Below the pieces are notes generated by a model. It saw only the letters and a list, made by a program, of their open reading frames with translations. It ran no database searches and was not told the DNA's origin. From the NCBI GenBank assembly GCA_963995505.1, contig OZ023195.1, positions 5,972,109 to 6,036,108 on the forward strand: a DNA stretch of 64,000 nucleotides, in the 5' to 3' direction. Origin of the DNA: Hypericum androsaemum. Taxonomy: Eukaryota > Streptophyta > Magnoliopsida > Malpighiales > Hypericaceae. Positions 11,446-22,857 of the stretch are shown one piece after another (positions within the stretch are counted from its first letter, which is position 1; each line of letters begins with the position of its first letter). The position numbers and the translations under genes are program-made.

Positions 11446-12394
11446 GAGATAATTACTCTCAGGACCTCCAGGGTATAGTCAAATAGACTCTGAGGACCCT
11501 TTAGTTTCTCTACTAATTACTGAGCCCTTATAGTTTGGTTATTATTATACTTTCGGGTCCCTGGCTGATGTCATTAATCAATTTTTTCTTATTTTATATT
11601 TGAAATGACGGATATGCCCTTAATCTGGTCAACTAAAATCGCCGGTCATCTTCTCCGGCCATTTTTTCGGCCACTTCCTTTCTCCTCATAAAGTCGCCGC
11701 CTTTAACTTCATCTAAAACCAACATTCGCAAGAATCCTATACACAGAGGGCTTCATCTAATCACGGGACACGATAAATACAAACAGGACGGCGAAGAAAT
11801 AAACACAAGAACCTAAGGAAAAAAGTGAAACAGAGACGGGAACGACAGACGGGAAAGGAGAAGAAAGACGGGAACGACGGACAGGGAAGGAGACGGAGAC
11901 GGGAACGACGGACGGGGAAGGAGACAGAGACGAGAATGACGGACGGGGAAGGAGACGGAGACAGGATAAACGAGTCAACATCCAAGGAGTTACGGAGGAT
12001 GATCAGCCACATGTGCCACCGCTGGGACCGCTTCTCATCACTGCCGCCGCCACCACCGGGCAACAACAACAACAACTTCCATCTCCCCCACTGCCGCAAC
12101 CGCCTCTTCTTCTTCCGCTCCTCCCGCCGCCGTTAATCGCCGCCAAATAGATTTTCCAGTTCTATTTGGTAATTGATTTTTTTTCTTTCGGATCGACGGG
12201 GAAGGAGAAAAAAGGGGTTAGGGTAATTAATTTTTTTTAAATTTTCTTGCAAGGGTATTTGAGTCATTTACTTGAGCCAGGGACCCGAAAGTATAATAAT
12301 AACCAAACTACAGGGGCTCAGCAATTAGTAGAGAAACTACAGGATCCTCAGAGTCTATTTGAGTATACCCTGGGGTTCTGTATGTAATTATCTC
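11446..12394. mobile_element. Non-autonomous MULE-like element, ~130-bp inverted termini
   Basis: The left end GAGATAATTACTCTCAGGAC at 11446 is matched inverted by the right end ending GTAATTATCTC at 12394. Similarity runs for about 130 bp and includes CAAATAGACTCTGAGGA, TAGTTTCTCTACTAATT and TTATTATACTTTCGGGTCCC. Flanks TATTTTTTT (11437-11445) and TACTTTTTA (12395-12403) agree at seven of nine positions, consistent with an aged 9-bp Mutator-type duplication. The interior is G+C-rich with imperfect GACGGGAACGACGGAC repeats and (CAA)n. Frames there are low complexity and I do not call them genes. Confidence 0.82.
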
Positions 12395-12597
12395 TACTTT
12401 TTAAATAATTTTTACCTTCTAATATTCGTACAATCGTTCAATCTCCCAATAAATCTTTCAGTTTTTTTCCATGTTACATCAACAGGTCACTTTCGAACAT
12501 GTTATCCTTTTTAAATGGATCAGGATCAATCTGTCCAAGTTATGGGTATGGATTGGGTACGGAATGCTCAGATTTTGAACCGTTCAGAATGAAGACA

Positions 12598-12890
12598 CGC
12601 AAGGGCTTTTTTGTAAAAATATAAAAATACGGGGACCAAAATAAAAAAGCCACGCACAAACACAAGCCTGAAACAAATGCCATTATAACATAACTGCGCA
12701 TGCCAGTATCACATAACAGTGCATGCCAGTATCATATAACTTTTTTACAAAAATGCTAAAACACGGGGACCAAAATAAAAAAGCCACGCGCGCCATTATA
12801 ATAAACGGGACTTGCCGCTGTCACAAATACACATGCTATTGTCACATAATTGTGCTTGTCAGTATCACATAACTGCGCTTGCCAGCGCAG
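12598..12890. repeat. Local direct repeats
   Basis: ACGGGGACCAAAATAAAAAA plus GCCACGC occurs twice (about 12633 and 12762), and the module CCAGTATCACATAAC with minor variants occurs four times. An internal duplication of unknown origin. Confidence 0.65.
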
Positions 12891-13194
12891 ACCCCCATTC
12901 ACTCCAAACAGTTCGAAATAATTTTTTTACTCCGTATCCAATCCAAACTCCTAAGTTACGACAGGAACGAGAAATAATCTATAACATCCTCTTGAATACA
13001 TTAAATTGCAGCCAAAATTAGGAAACGGATGACCGTGTTACATTTGGAGTTATTTTTAAGGATGTAATACTACAAAATCGTAGAATTAACGTACGAAGGA
13101 CGTAGGTCACCGTGGGAGCACAGCCCATGTCAATAATATATTTTTCTTGTACCACTTGATCCCCAAGACATTTATTAGGCTAACTAATATAGAT

Positions 13195-13310
13195 TCTATG
13201 CGAGTAGAAGTTTTGAATATCGACAAAACTCTTCCATCAAATATTTGATATTTTAGTATTTCTGATGATTCGAACTTGATATCTAGTAGACATGCATATG
13301 TCTATAAGAG
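13195..13310 (-). mobile_element. Degenerate tRNA-derived SINE copy
   Basis: On the minus strand it has a B-box-like AAGTTCGAATCAT and then the family 3' segment ATATTTGATGGAAGAGTTTT. The same order occurs near 14880, 20110 and 32330. Confidence 0.5.
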
Positions 13311-13430
13311 GAAAATCTAGGAAATATCACGTACAAGAAAGTGGCAACAACAATAACAACATGGGATACGTATATATGATAAAATGGATGGGGCCACTAA
13401 CTTATATAAATACGTTATTTGGCTTGGCTA

Positions 13431-14136
13431 CTACATAAGCAAACTCCTAATTATCGCTGCTTGTGCACTATCGGTGTCACTTGAAGCCAATAGAACGGAC
13501 AACCGATCGCTTAGATCATCGACCTCCCTGTGTAAGCTTCTAATGTAGTTGCAAGTCTCCTGGAGAACCTTGGGAGCTGATACCTGTTTCAAGTATGTAA
13601 AAAAATAAGTCATGATTAATTTTTTGGTATTGTTTAGGGCTAATTCGTAGTTTCTAATCTTCGATAGCGCATCGACCACTCGGTTACCTTTGTGTGTACA
13701 AGGGAACAAAAAACGAGTCCTACAATGCAAGTTGTAGCAGCTAGGTGTACTTTTTATCCCAACACTAGGAATTGACCACCACAAGAAATAAATGAGGCGG
13801 CGAGGGAGTTTGGTTTGGTTTGGCTTGGCTTATCCATACGTTAGTCCAATGAAGGCCACACAAATAAATTCGAGCATATAAATACATGCATTGCCCATAC
13901 TTAATACATACAAAGAGATGTTGAGAATATATGAGGTGTTAGGATAACAAATGCGAATTTTGGGACAAATGCTAACACGATGCAAATAAAAGATTAATAA
14001 TTACCCTCTCGGATCGCCCATTGCTAAGCTCAGGGATGAGTCGTTGTAGCTTGGACACCAAGTCAATGATCTGGTCGTCACTGATCCTGGAGACACCTGA
14101 CTGTTGCCTGGACCGAGACGATCTTCTGCTAGACAT
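13431..14136 (-). CDS. PRE: PRE/KIDARI-type atypical (non-DNA-binding) bHLH protein, 2 exons
   Basis: Exon 1 is 14136-14005 and exon 2 is 13583-13431, joined at phase 0 through a GT..AG intron, giving 94 residues, the usual length of PRE1-PRE6. The start [20 protein letters not shown] leads into helix 1 ([13 protein letters not shown]) and, from exon 2, helix 2 ([20 protein letters not shown]), ending AAIIRSLLM. The basic region lacks the E-box-contacting residues, as in the family. PRE proteins sequester inhibitory bHLH partners such as IBH1 and promote gibberellin, brassinosteroid, auxin and light-driven cell elongation. The N-terminus is closest in wording to PRE6/KIDARI. The gene stands alone between transposon-rich spacers and is apparently intact. 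Confidence 0.95.
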
Positions 14137-14348
14137 TGCCAAGAGTTGCACTAATATTAATGGTGTCAGAAGCTCTATGAGGAGTGCAAGTTACTTGTCA
14201 GAGGGAACTAGCTAGGGAGTTTAAGGGAGCGAGGAAGGTGTTAGAAATTTCTGATTTTTAAAATATGGGGAGTGGGTTTTGAGAGACAAATAATGGGCTA
14301 GAGGAAATGGTTTCCATGCATGGGAGAATAATAGAGAATTGGCCAAGG

Positions 14349-14357
14349 TATATATAA
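14349..14357 (-). promoter_or_regulatory. Probable TATA box of the PRE gene
   Basis: TTATATATA on the minus strand, about 215 bp above ATG 14136, leaving space for a 5' UTR of roughly 180 bp. An RY motif CATGCATG lies between them at 14315-14322. Position and sequence fit; not proven. Confidence 0.5.
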
Positions 14358-14799
14358 GGAAAAAGACTAGACGTTTACATAGGGAGGTGGATGTGTAGTG
14401 TAATTAAGTAGGGGAGAAGGAGACAAAGTGCATGGGAGAAAGAGGTGGGTCCTATAGCAATACTTAGTAATATATAGGGTTCTTGAATATTGAAGGAGAG
14501 ATAGTAAAGAAATATCTCTAATCAAATAGCACTTGATGAATTATATTAGAGTTGTTATATCTTAACTACATGATTTTGAGTTCAAGTTAGTGTCGACATA
14601 GAAATGTTAAATATTTGTTTTGCCATCTTCCATACGCCATATCTACCTAAATTTGTCTATTCATTGGGTATTCGACTATCAAATAGTATCAACCAAAAAA
14701 TAATTGTCTCTACACTATCATATAATCAAACATTTATTTTGATGATTAATCCATGCTTGAATCGAGTAGAATTTCAAACGTTAATTAAGCCGAGTAGAA

Positions 14800-15035
14800 C
14801 AATGTTTTGGTATATATCACCTGGTATCCGGGTACTCACTGAGCCGACTAATCCAGATTTAAGTCGGGTGAAACTTTTAAAAGATGGCAAAACTCTCCCA
14901 CCAAATATTTAACTCTATTGCGTTTCTAAGAGGTCGAATTCGAAACCTCTTAATTAAACTAAAATAATACTCTTACAAGTTGATTTAAGTGCTCGTTGAT
15001 ACCGAATATAACGGTTCTCCCTACTTAATAACTAC
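14800..15035 (-). mobile_element. tRNA-derived SINE copy
   Basis: On the minus strand: A-box-like region near AAATCAACTTGTAAGAG, B box in GAGGTTTCGAATTCGACCTC (14930-14950), then AAATATTTGGTGGGAGAGTT. The same module order is seen at 32265-32460. Confidence 0.65.
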
Positions 15036-15415
15036 TTGTAAGTTGATGTAAGAGAATAAATACAATATGAAAGGGATCAACTAGGACATACGCCATATGG
15101 TGTCCTCCCCTATGTGTCTCCAATCTGGGGTTAGACGCCAAGTGGGTTAGAGGAAAATTGCTTGTTTATCAGCCAGCAGCGACGAGGCCCCTCTGTGTCA
15201 GTACTAGCACGCAAGCCCACGTTATCTTATTACCTCTTGTCATGTGAATTATGTCCGCCCTCCCTCGTCTTATTTTATAAAATACGTACTACCATACCAT
15301 AGTATATGTAATCCTTCAATTCTTTTATCATATGTGAGACTACTGATTGGCCTCATGATATTGGTGTTTTTTCCTCTTTGATGCTCTACATATTGATGCC
15401 AAATGAGTCAATACC
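15036..15415. other. Spacer, nothing recognised
   Basis: No coding or repeat signal beyond short AT-rich tracts. The final bases ATATT (15416-15420) are the left target duplication of the Cassandra array. Confidence 0.5.
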
Positions 15416-15420
15416 ATATT

Positions 15421-15680
15421 TGTAACACCCTGTGATCTGAATGACTATTTTCATAGACCAAAACGAGCATTTTCCAGCGTAATCTGTCCTCACACACATG
15501 CATCTCAGAAACTTCCCAGGAGGTCACCCATCCTGATTCTACTCCACGCCAAGTGCATTTAATCTTAGAGTTCTCTCAAGATGTGTGCCAGAAACGAAGG
15601 TGCACCTTATTAGTATGGATAGTACTAATCAAACCATTTAAGGTCTTTCAGATTGAACATATCATTTACAGGGTGTCGCA
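15421..15680 (-). repeat. Cassandra LTR 1 (3'-most)
   Basis: 260 bp, TGTAACACCC to GGGTGTCGCA. On the minus strand 15511-15534 reads as an intact 5S rRNA C-box region (GGATGGGTGACCTCCTGGGA), preceded by a degenerate A-box (15548-15570). Confidence 0.92.
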
Positions 15681-15808
15681 TTCATCTCTCCTTAAATACG
15701 CGATGTCCTCGTCGCGCCATAATCAGACAATCCCAGAATTCTTCGTATTCGGGTGCGTTTGATCCCCGAACCACACTGTACTAGACGAGGTCTTGCTCTA
15801 ATACCATA

Positions 15809-16069
15809 TATAATGCCTCGTGATTTGACCGACTGTCTCCACAAACTAACACGGGTATTTTCCAACATATTTTGTCCTCACTCGCACGCATCCCAAAAAA
15901 TTTTCCATGAGGTCACCCATTCTGATCCTACTCTGGGCCAAGCGCATTTAACCTTGGAGTTCTCTCAAGATGTGTGCTGAAAAAGAAGGTGCACAATGTT
16001 GGTAAGGATAGTATGAATCAAATCACTTATGGCATTTCAAACAGAACATATCATTTACGGAGTATCACA
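15809..16069 (-). repeat. Cassandra LTR 2
   Basis: 261 bp. The minus strand holds GCGCTTGGCCCAGAGTAGGA and GGGTGACCTCAT, the 5S-derived block, at about 15905-15955. Confidence 0.9.
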
Positions 16070-16197
16070 TTCATCCCTCCTTAAATATGTGACATTCTCG
16101 TCGAGCCAGAATCAGACAATCCCAGAATCTCTTGTATTCGGGTGCGTTCGATCCCCGAACCACACTGTACTAACCGAGGTGCTGCTCTGATACCAAA

Positions 16198-16458
16198 TAT
16201 AATACCCCGTGATCCGACCGACTGTCTCCACAGACCAACACAAGCTTTTTTCAGCAGAGTTTATCCTCACTCGCACGCATCTCGGAAAAATTTTCAGGAG
16301 GTCACTCATCCTAAGACTAATCTAGGTCAAGCACGTTTAACCTTGGAGTTTTTTCAAGATGTGTGCCAGAAAAGAAAGTGCACCTTGTTGATATGAATAG
16401 TACCAATCAAATCGCTTAAGACCTTTCAGACAGAACATATCATTTACGGAGTATCATA
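16198..16458 (-). repeat. Cassandra LTR 3
   Basis: 261 bp with a more degenerate 5S block (GAGTGACCTCCTGAAA on the minus strand). The terminal CA is mutated to TA. Confidence 0.9.
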
Positions 16459-16603
16459 TTCACCCCTCCTTAAATACGTGACGTTCTCGTCGTGCCAGAA
16501 TCAGACAATCCCAAAATTTCTCATATTCGGGTGCGTTCGATCCCTGAACCACACTGTACTAGCTGAGGTATTTCTCTGATACCAAATATAGCCCCGTGAT
16601 CCG

Positions 16604-18152
16604 TGACAAGGGTGTTTTTACACTCCGATGCAATAAAAGGAGTAACGGGTACAAAATGTCAAACCATGAGGGACGGGCTCAAGACATCCAGAGAGACATG
16701 CAACTTAGATTAGGTTGGTAAAATATTTTTGGTTTTTTTGGAGAAAAGATCAAGCAATGACAACTAGAGAATTGAGGAAATAAACAATAAGAGGAAAATT
16801 GGCAAGGTACCCATCATGTAATACCTCGTGACTTGGTCTCTCATGGGCTTATTAAGTACATGGTGGACCTAGGTGAATCTAAGGCATGGTGCTTCACAGT
16901 CAAGTACTTCACACCACAAATATTGGTTTCAGACATCTGACTCGCACTCCTATCACACCCTACAGTGGTGAGTTGTCAACCTCACCAAGATGTCCAGGTT
17001 ATCGCTCGGCAACACCCAATCCCAGCACTCATTATCGAACCACCCAAAAGCTGACTAGGATCTACCCTCCAATCTCACTACATCGGGTATCCTTTAGTCA
17101 ATTCAGATAGGTATCTCCATGCTCCTATTCTCAATCAAGTACTTCGGATAATGCTAAGATCAATTGGCAAGTACCTACGGTCGGGAGAGGTGCTATCAAC
17201 ACTCAAACCTAACACAAGGTCTGTTAACCAAAGCATTATGACTCACTACCCACTACACGTTCTAGTCGTTAAGCCCACTCATAACCAAACCACTCGAGGT
17301 GCACTAGGGCACCCAACCCCAAAATCGACTACTCACACATCATCATTTAAAAATGATAATGCATAAATAAAGGAACAATGGCACAAGAGCAAGAATAAAG
17401 GGAAAGGAAAAGAGTATGCTCAATTGTGAAGAGCCGCTCGATCCTTGCCATGCATCCACTCCTTGCTCCTCGAGGGCTCCTCCTCTAAAACATCTAAACC
17501 CTAATTTTAATCTCAAGTGTCAAGCTTACAAATGAGAGGGTGAGGGGTATTTATAGAAGAGCCACCCCCTCAACCCTAAAGTCCTACCAAATGTCCAAAA
17601 TGCTCTCAAAATATCTAGTTTTCTCGGGCAAAATTTTAGCAAAACCGCAGTTCGGTGACAAGTTCCACCATTCGCTGGGCTGAGCTGGTAGGGAAATAGG
17701 CGTCGTTCAGTGGGAAATATGTTGTTCATCGGACGATCTCGCCGTTCGACGGTTGAGTACGGAGAAGGCAATTTCCCCCGAGGTCACCATTCAGTGAGTT
17801 ACCTACCGGGTCCAAAGTTACATAGATTTTTCGGGGAGAGTCGGAGGAATTCGTGGAACAGAGCAAACACATTTTGAGGGTTTCACAGGTTTAGCGCCGA
17901 TCGATGCGGATTTCACCGTTCGGTCGGTACAGTGAATTCCCGGCGCATCTTCTCTCATCACGACTCCATCCGAGCTCCGCGTCTTCATGTGTTCCTCCTC
18001 TCAACAAACCTCCAAAACACACAATGACACACGAGTGAAATCATCCAAGGCAATGAACCAAGAAATGGCATAAAAGACGCAAGACTCGATAAATAAAGGC
18101 TCGAAAATGGGTCTAAATGACCCTAAAATGACAAGCCTTTTCACGCCTATCA
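16604..18152 (-). mobile_element. Solo LTR (1549 bp) inserted in Cassandra LTR 4
   Basis: Starts TGACAAGGGTG and ends CGCCTATCA, with exact 5-bp flanks ATCCG at 16599-16603 and 18153-18157. The interrupted Cassandra LTR continues on each side. On the minus strand a promoter-like CTATAAATACCCC lies near 17550. No PBS, PPT or coding region, so this is best read as a solo LTR left by LTR-LTR recombination. Short frames inside are not genes. The parent family is unknown, perhaps Ty3-type. Confidence 0.85.
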
Positions 18153-18157
18153 ATCCG

Positions 18158-18398
18158 ACCAACTGTCTCTACAGACCAAAACGAGCCTTTTTTAGCGTGC
18201 TTTATCCTTACTCGCACGCATACCGAAAAACTTCCCAGGAGATCACCCATCTTAAGTCTACTCTAGGTCAAGCACGTTTAACCTTGGAGTTTTCTCAAGA
18301 TGTGTGCCAATAAAGAAGGTCCAACTTGTAGATATGGATAATACTAATCAAATTACTTAAGGCTTTCAGACAGAACATATTATTTTCGGGGTATCACA
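18158..18398 (-). repeat. Cassandra LTR 4, major part (5'-most)
   Basis: Continues the 17-bp piece at 16587-16603. Contains the 5S-derived block on the minus strand (GATGGGTGATCTCCTGGGAA, about 18230-18255) and ends GGGGTATCACA. Confidence 0.92.
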
Positions 18399-18403
18399 AT
18401 ATT

Positions 18404-20090
18404 ATATTGATTTTTTTTAATAAATAGAATATATTATACCGGTCTCGAAACTTATGATTCAATTAAAACAACTTCTACAAGTTCCTTTAAGTATTTTGGT
18501 AAAAATCTACTTCAGCATTTTGTGGTTTGACCGACTTGCACACTTCTCTATGTGGTTTAAGAATCTCGACTCACACATATTTCTCTAGTTGACATCTCCT
18601 ACTATTGAGTTTTTTTTGACAAAAATACCCCCGACAATTTAAATTTTTTATATTTCTTAATTATTTTCAATTTTGTATTAATGATACTTAGAGATATTTT
18701 TTGTAAAAAAGTTCAACTAGTAGAGTATCAAGTAGATAAACTTTATTACTTTTTTTTGAGGGGTAATATAAACTTTATTACTCGATTGGATATTTTTTAT
18801 ATACAAGTCAGAAGCATAAAAGTCTATCAAATAACAAAATATTCGTATGGACAAATATATCAGCTACATAGCTAGCTAGTGACGAAATAGCTGGAGCATT
18901 TGCAGGGACTGAGATTTGGTTTGTATGACATTTTTGACCGGTTGGAATTACCATTAGCACCTAGGTTCTTGTATATTTTCGTTTACGACAAACGCAATAG
19001 CACGTGCTTTCTAGTAATCGCTGCGTCTTCCCTCGTAGTAATTTACTGAACAAATTGGGAGATCTTTCTTGTAAATATAAGTCGACGGTTTTTGACTCAA
19101 AACAAAAGCCTTAACAAAAAATATACTAAACTGATTTGATTTCCTCTATTTCCGCTAAATAAATACTGCACCGCTAAGATCCTGTCAGCTTGCACGTGAT
19201 CTCTCGGTGTAATTACTGTTAAAAATCCTAGTATTAATTAGTGAATTAAGAAAAGGGATCACCAACTAATTAATGAAAATCTTTGAGATTCGAGAATCTC
19301 GCTAGCAGGTTTACGTATCCCATCTCGAGATCGCATGAGACTAATCATCGTTGACGATTTGTCGTGTACAAAAGCTTTGATATTTTGCAAAAAAGACACT
19401 AACTTACTAACTCATTTTCGAATACCAATTAAATCGAATTTATGAGGAAATTGTGAGGCTATATAATCAGGACAAGACAAGAAACAAAGTAGCCGAACTT
19501 AAGGATAGCGGTGTAAGATTACAAGGTTAAAATGACAAATTCACCTCAAGTCGTGCCTGTTTTGAGGCGAGGAACGGAGCGTTTCGTCAATTCCCATGTC
19601 TAGATGCGCTCATGATTTCATTTTTTATTTATATCTACATTGAATAAATAATTTAAAATTTAGGAATCTGTATCTTAATGTGGAAGTTTAAACTCATATT
19701 ATCTACAGAGCATTAATGATTTTTTAATAATAAATTAGAATTTATCTACCAATCATGTTAAAGATTTGGATTGTGCATAGAATATGTCATGTGTGGTAAC
19801 GTAGTAATTCGATACACAGACTATTTGTTTCAATTTTTTTTCTTATAAATAAGTCCTTGTATTATACACATTTTAGCTGTACATAACAAAAGCTTGAAGA
19901 AGCAAGCTAGTGCCACCCAAAAGTTACACACCCAAGAACTAAAAGCTACTGGAACTACTGAGTCGAGGTACAACATGAGCTCCTAACCGCCAAGGATTCA
20001 ATCGACTATGACGAAATTAGCTATTCTTTCATCTGTAAGATAGTAGTATAGAAAAGAAGCGAATGACTCTTTGTTTCGATGTATGTTACA
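18404..20090. other. AT-rich spacer, no gene recognised
   Basis: No coding sequence with family similarity; one AT-rich open frame at 18681-18875 is not supported. No repeat structure noticed. Confidence 0.5.
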
Positions 20091-20094
20091 AACG

Positions 20095-20215
20095 GTTGCA
20101 AAACTTTCCATCAAGTATTTTCAATAACTTGAATTCGAGACATATTAATTAAAATAGAATGTTATTATTAATTAGTTTAAGTACTGTTAGTCGCTGAATA
20201 TAGTTTAGCCTCCTA
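20095..20215 (-). mobile_element. tRNA-derived SINE copy
   Basis: On the minus strand: TACTTAAACTAATTAATAAT, then B-box-like GTCTCGAATTCAAGTTA, then AAATACTTGATGGAAAGTTT, the module order of the local SINE family. Confidence 0.55.
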
Positions 20216-22857
20216 TTAGAATGCACATGACGGCGAAGATTGACATATAACGGAACATACGCAATTTGTCCTCGTACGGTCCAAAAAAGAGAGGCTCGCT
20301 TAAATCAACCCAACAAGGTGGCCCTAATGAGCAAGAAAACGTGCTAATGTTTAATTTGCTTGTGACTGAAATTCATCTCTAGGATTACATAAGACATGTC
20401 TACAACGAGGACAGGTGACTCTTTGATGTCTTAATTGAAGTGATTGATGTTGGCAACTTATTGATAAGAACAAATTAAGAACATCCTAGATCAGAATCTT
20501 GTGTCACCATCACCTCTAAAGTCTAATAATTATGGAATCCGTAGGAATGTAAAAAATTTAGATTTAATTATTACAAATTTAAAAGATACCATTGAGAGAG
20601 TTTAAGATCTAACCGTGCTCATAAATTCATTAAAAAATCAAATTATTAGTTCATTCAATTATTAAGTGAATAAGAATCTAACCACGTAATAGAGAGTAGT
20701 GCAATGATATGAAATAGAGAATTCGTACAACAGCGTAATATAGGTTATTCAAACGACATTTGACCTACTAGCATAAGGTCTATGACAATTTGATAGAAGA
20801 TTAGAATTTAAACCATGACAAGACACCTTTTTAAAAAAAATTTACCTTTCAAAAAAAAATACTCTTATAATATTATAGCAAATTACTTTCAGGTCCCTGG
20901 ACTTTAGTTATATCACTCCTCGCATTTCTTAGTTTTGCATAATGATTCTATTATCCCCGTGTTTGGTTTTATTATACTCCCGAATCCTTCGTTGACGTCA
21001 TAAGTCACTGTTGGCATAGAAATAACTTATATACTCTCACAATAAATAAATATAAATATTATTTCTATCTCTCCTCTCTTCCACGCCGTCGACCACCGGG
21101 CACTGTTAATGTACAACAGCCAAGCAGCCTCACTCGATCTCCGATATTGACAATTTTTCATGGAATGGTCCACCGACAAGAGGATGGCCAAGTTCTGCTC
21201 ATGTGAGCCTTACTCAATCTCGACCCTCATCGGAGGAAGTTTTGGGAGCTTTACCTCGACCCCCATCGGAGGAAGTTAGAGAGGGAGGAAAGCGGCGATC
21301 TCAACCTGAGGTCTTGGAGCTGGAGGAGACCTGAGGTCAACGAGAATCTTATCGCCGACACTAGTATCAGGGCCACTCGCTCGACATCCTCTCCGCCACA
21401 GGAGTATAGCTCTTCCAACCTAAGCTAGCTGGAATCCTTCACCGAGCAATGAGCTCATGGCTTGCCGAAGACATTGACGGAGAGTAGTTTATCTCCTCCC
21501 TTCTCTCTCAAGGCTCGCAGGAGACGCTGCCAAAGAGATATGGCGATGCTTGTCCCCAAGTAAGTAAGCATCAGACACGCTAAAAATTGTGGTCCCCTAG
21601 TAACAGTGAACTACCCAGAGAAAATCTCATATTAGCTCAATTCTGCATTTCAAGCCCATCCCAGCCCACAAAGTAAAGCAGTTCCCCATAATTTTTATTA
21701 TTTAGAAAGCAGTGAAGATTACTAGGGACAATATCGTAAAAAGCATATGACATGAAGAGATAATTAAGAACACATTGCTCCATCATTTCACCTAGCCCCA
21801 AAATAGTTTTTGTTAGTGGTTAGCTTCACTTATTTGACATATTAAGAGTTCACACGTAGATCTGTAGGCAGAGTCAAACACCAACCCTGACACTCACTTG
21901 ATTTCCTACAATGATCCCCGAGCTTATCCCGATTAGGCTGGAGTTCACCCCTACCAAGATCCATATCCATTCCCCACATCCACATAATACATACCACATT
22001 CCACAATCTGAATATAACATTACACATTCTGTATATTTCATAACCAATTTCATCTAATCCCTTCTTTTGTTTTGTTTTCACTTTCTCCCATTCCATTATT
22101 TTTTTCACATTCCACACAACTGGGTAGGAGCTTTGCTCCAATTTATTGACCTAACCGCTGCCATTTGCCTAAATTTTTTTTTCAAAAATGGGTTTTTGGC
22201 AGCAAGCACATCACTCGGTTATACTCGCAAGTTAGCTAAAACCTTTTTAATATTCAGGCGGGGTTCAGTTACTATGAGCGTGTTTCCTCAACTACTCATG
22301 TGATCTCTTGGTCCTGTACCTAGCAATCACTTAATCCAATTATGAGGTTTTGAAAAGCAAGAACTACTTCTCAATATGGGCTTAATCCTATCCTTACTAC
22401 TCTTGTCCTGGCATGAACCTTCTTAAGGATATTCGGTTGCTAGGAAGCCAACAATTTAAGGGTAAAGTTTCCTCATATGCTTAAGACACCACATCAACCA
22501 CAAACACAAACAAACACTCCTAAATTCAGATCTAGACTCGATCAGACACCATAAAGGAAACACAAACACATGTTGACACCCCTACACTTATTGAACACAG
22601 TTTCCTCAATGTGGAGACAAGACACATATAAACAGAACATCACAGGAACACCAAGTACGAGGACATAACAGACACTAAAGGAAAAGACAACGAGAAAGGG
22701 AAGAAGATTGGTACCGCCCTGTCAATCATGAGGCTGAGATGGTGGTAGAAAGGGGAAGTTAGCGTGTATCCATTCGAGCTGAGCTTGCTGATCTGCTTCC
22801 ATCCGTGTGTTATACTCTTGCTGGATGGCAAATTGGGCTTGGTAGGACTGCCTCCAT

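Larger units (their letters stand above)
15421..18398 (-). mobile_element. Tandem (multimeric) Cassandra TRIM: 4 LTRs, 3 internal domains
   Basis: LTRs at 15421-15680, 15809-16069, 16198-16458 and 16587-18398 (the last split by a solo LTR) are separated by three internal domains of about 128 bp. Each internal domain has a primer-binding site TGGTATCAGAGC-like on the minus strand (for example 16184-16195) and a purine tract before the next LTR (near TTAAGGAGGGATGA). Each LTR carries 5S rRNA-derived sequence, diagnostic of Cassandra. The whole array has one 5-bp duplication ATATT (15416-15420 and 18399-18403), so it behaves as one insertion. Cassandra encodes no protein and moves using other elements' enzymes. 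Confidence 0.93.

Noticed and set aside
11757..12136. Open frames rich in Arg, Ser and Pro
   Set aside because: Low-complexity translation of a repeated G+C-rich MULE interior; no recognised family.
15505..15585. 5S rRNA gene on the minus strand (also 15899-15970, 16290-16360, 18230-18305)
   Set aside because: Each 5S-like block is partial, diverged and embedded in an LTR with TG..CA ends, primer-binding sites and a target duplication, so these are Cassandra LTRs, not rDNA.
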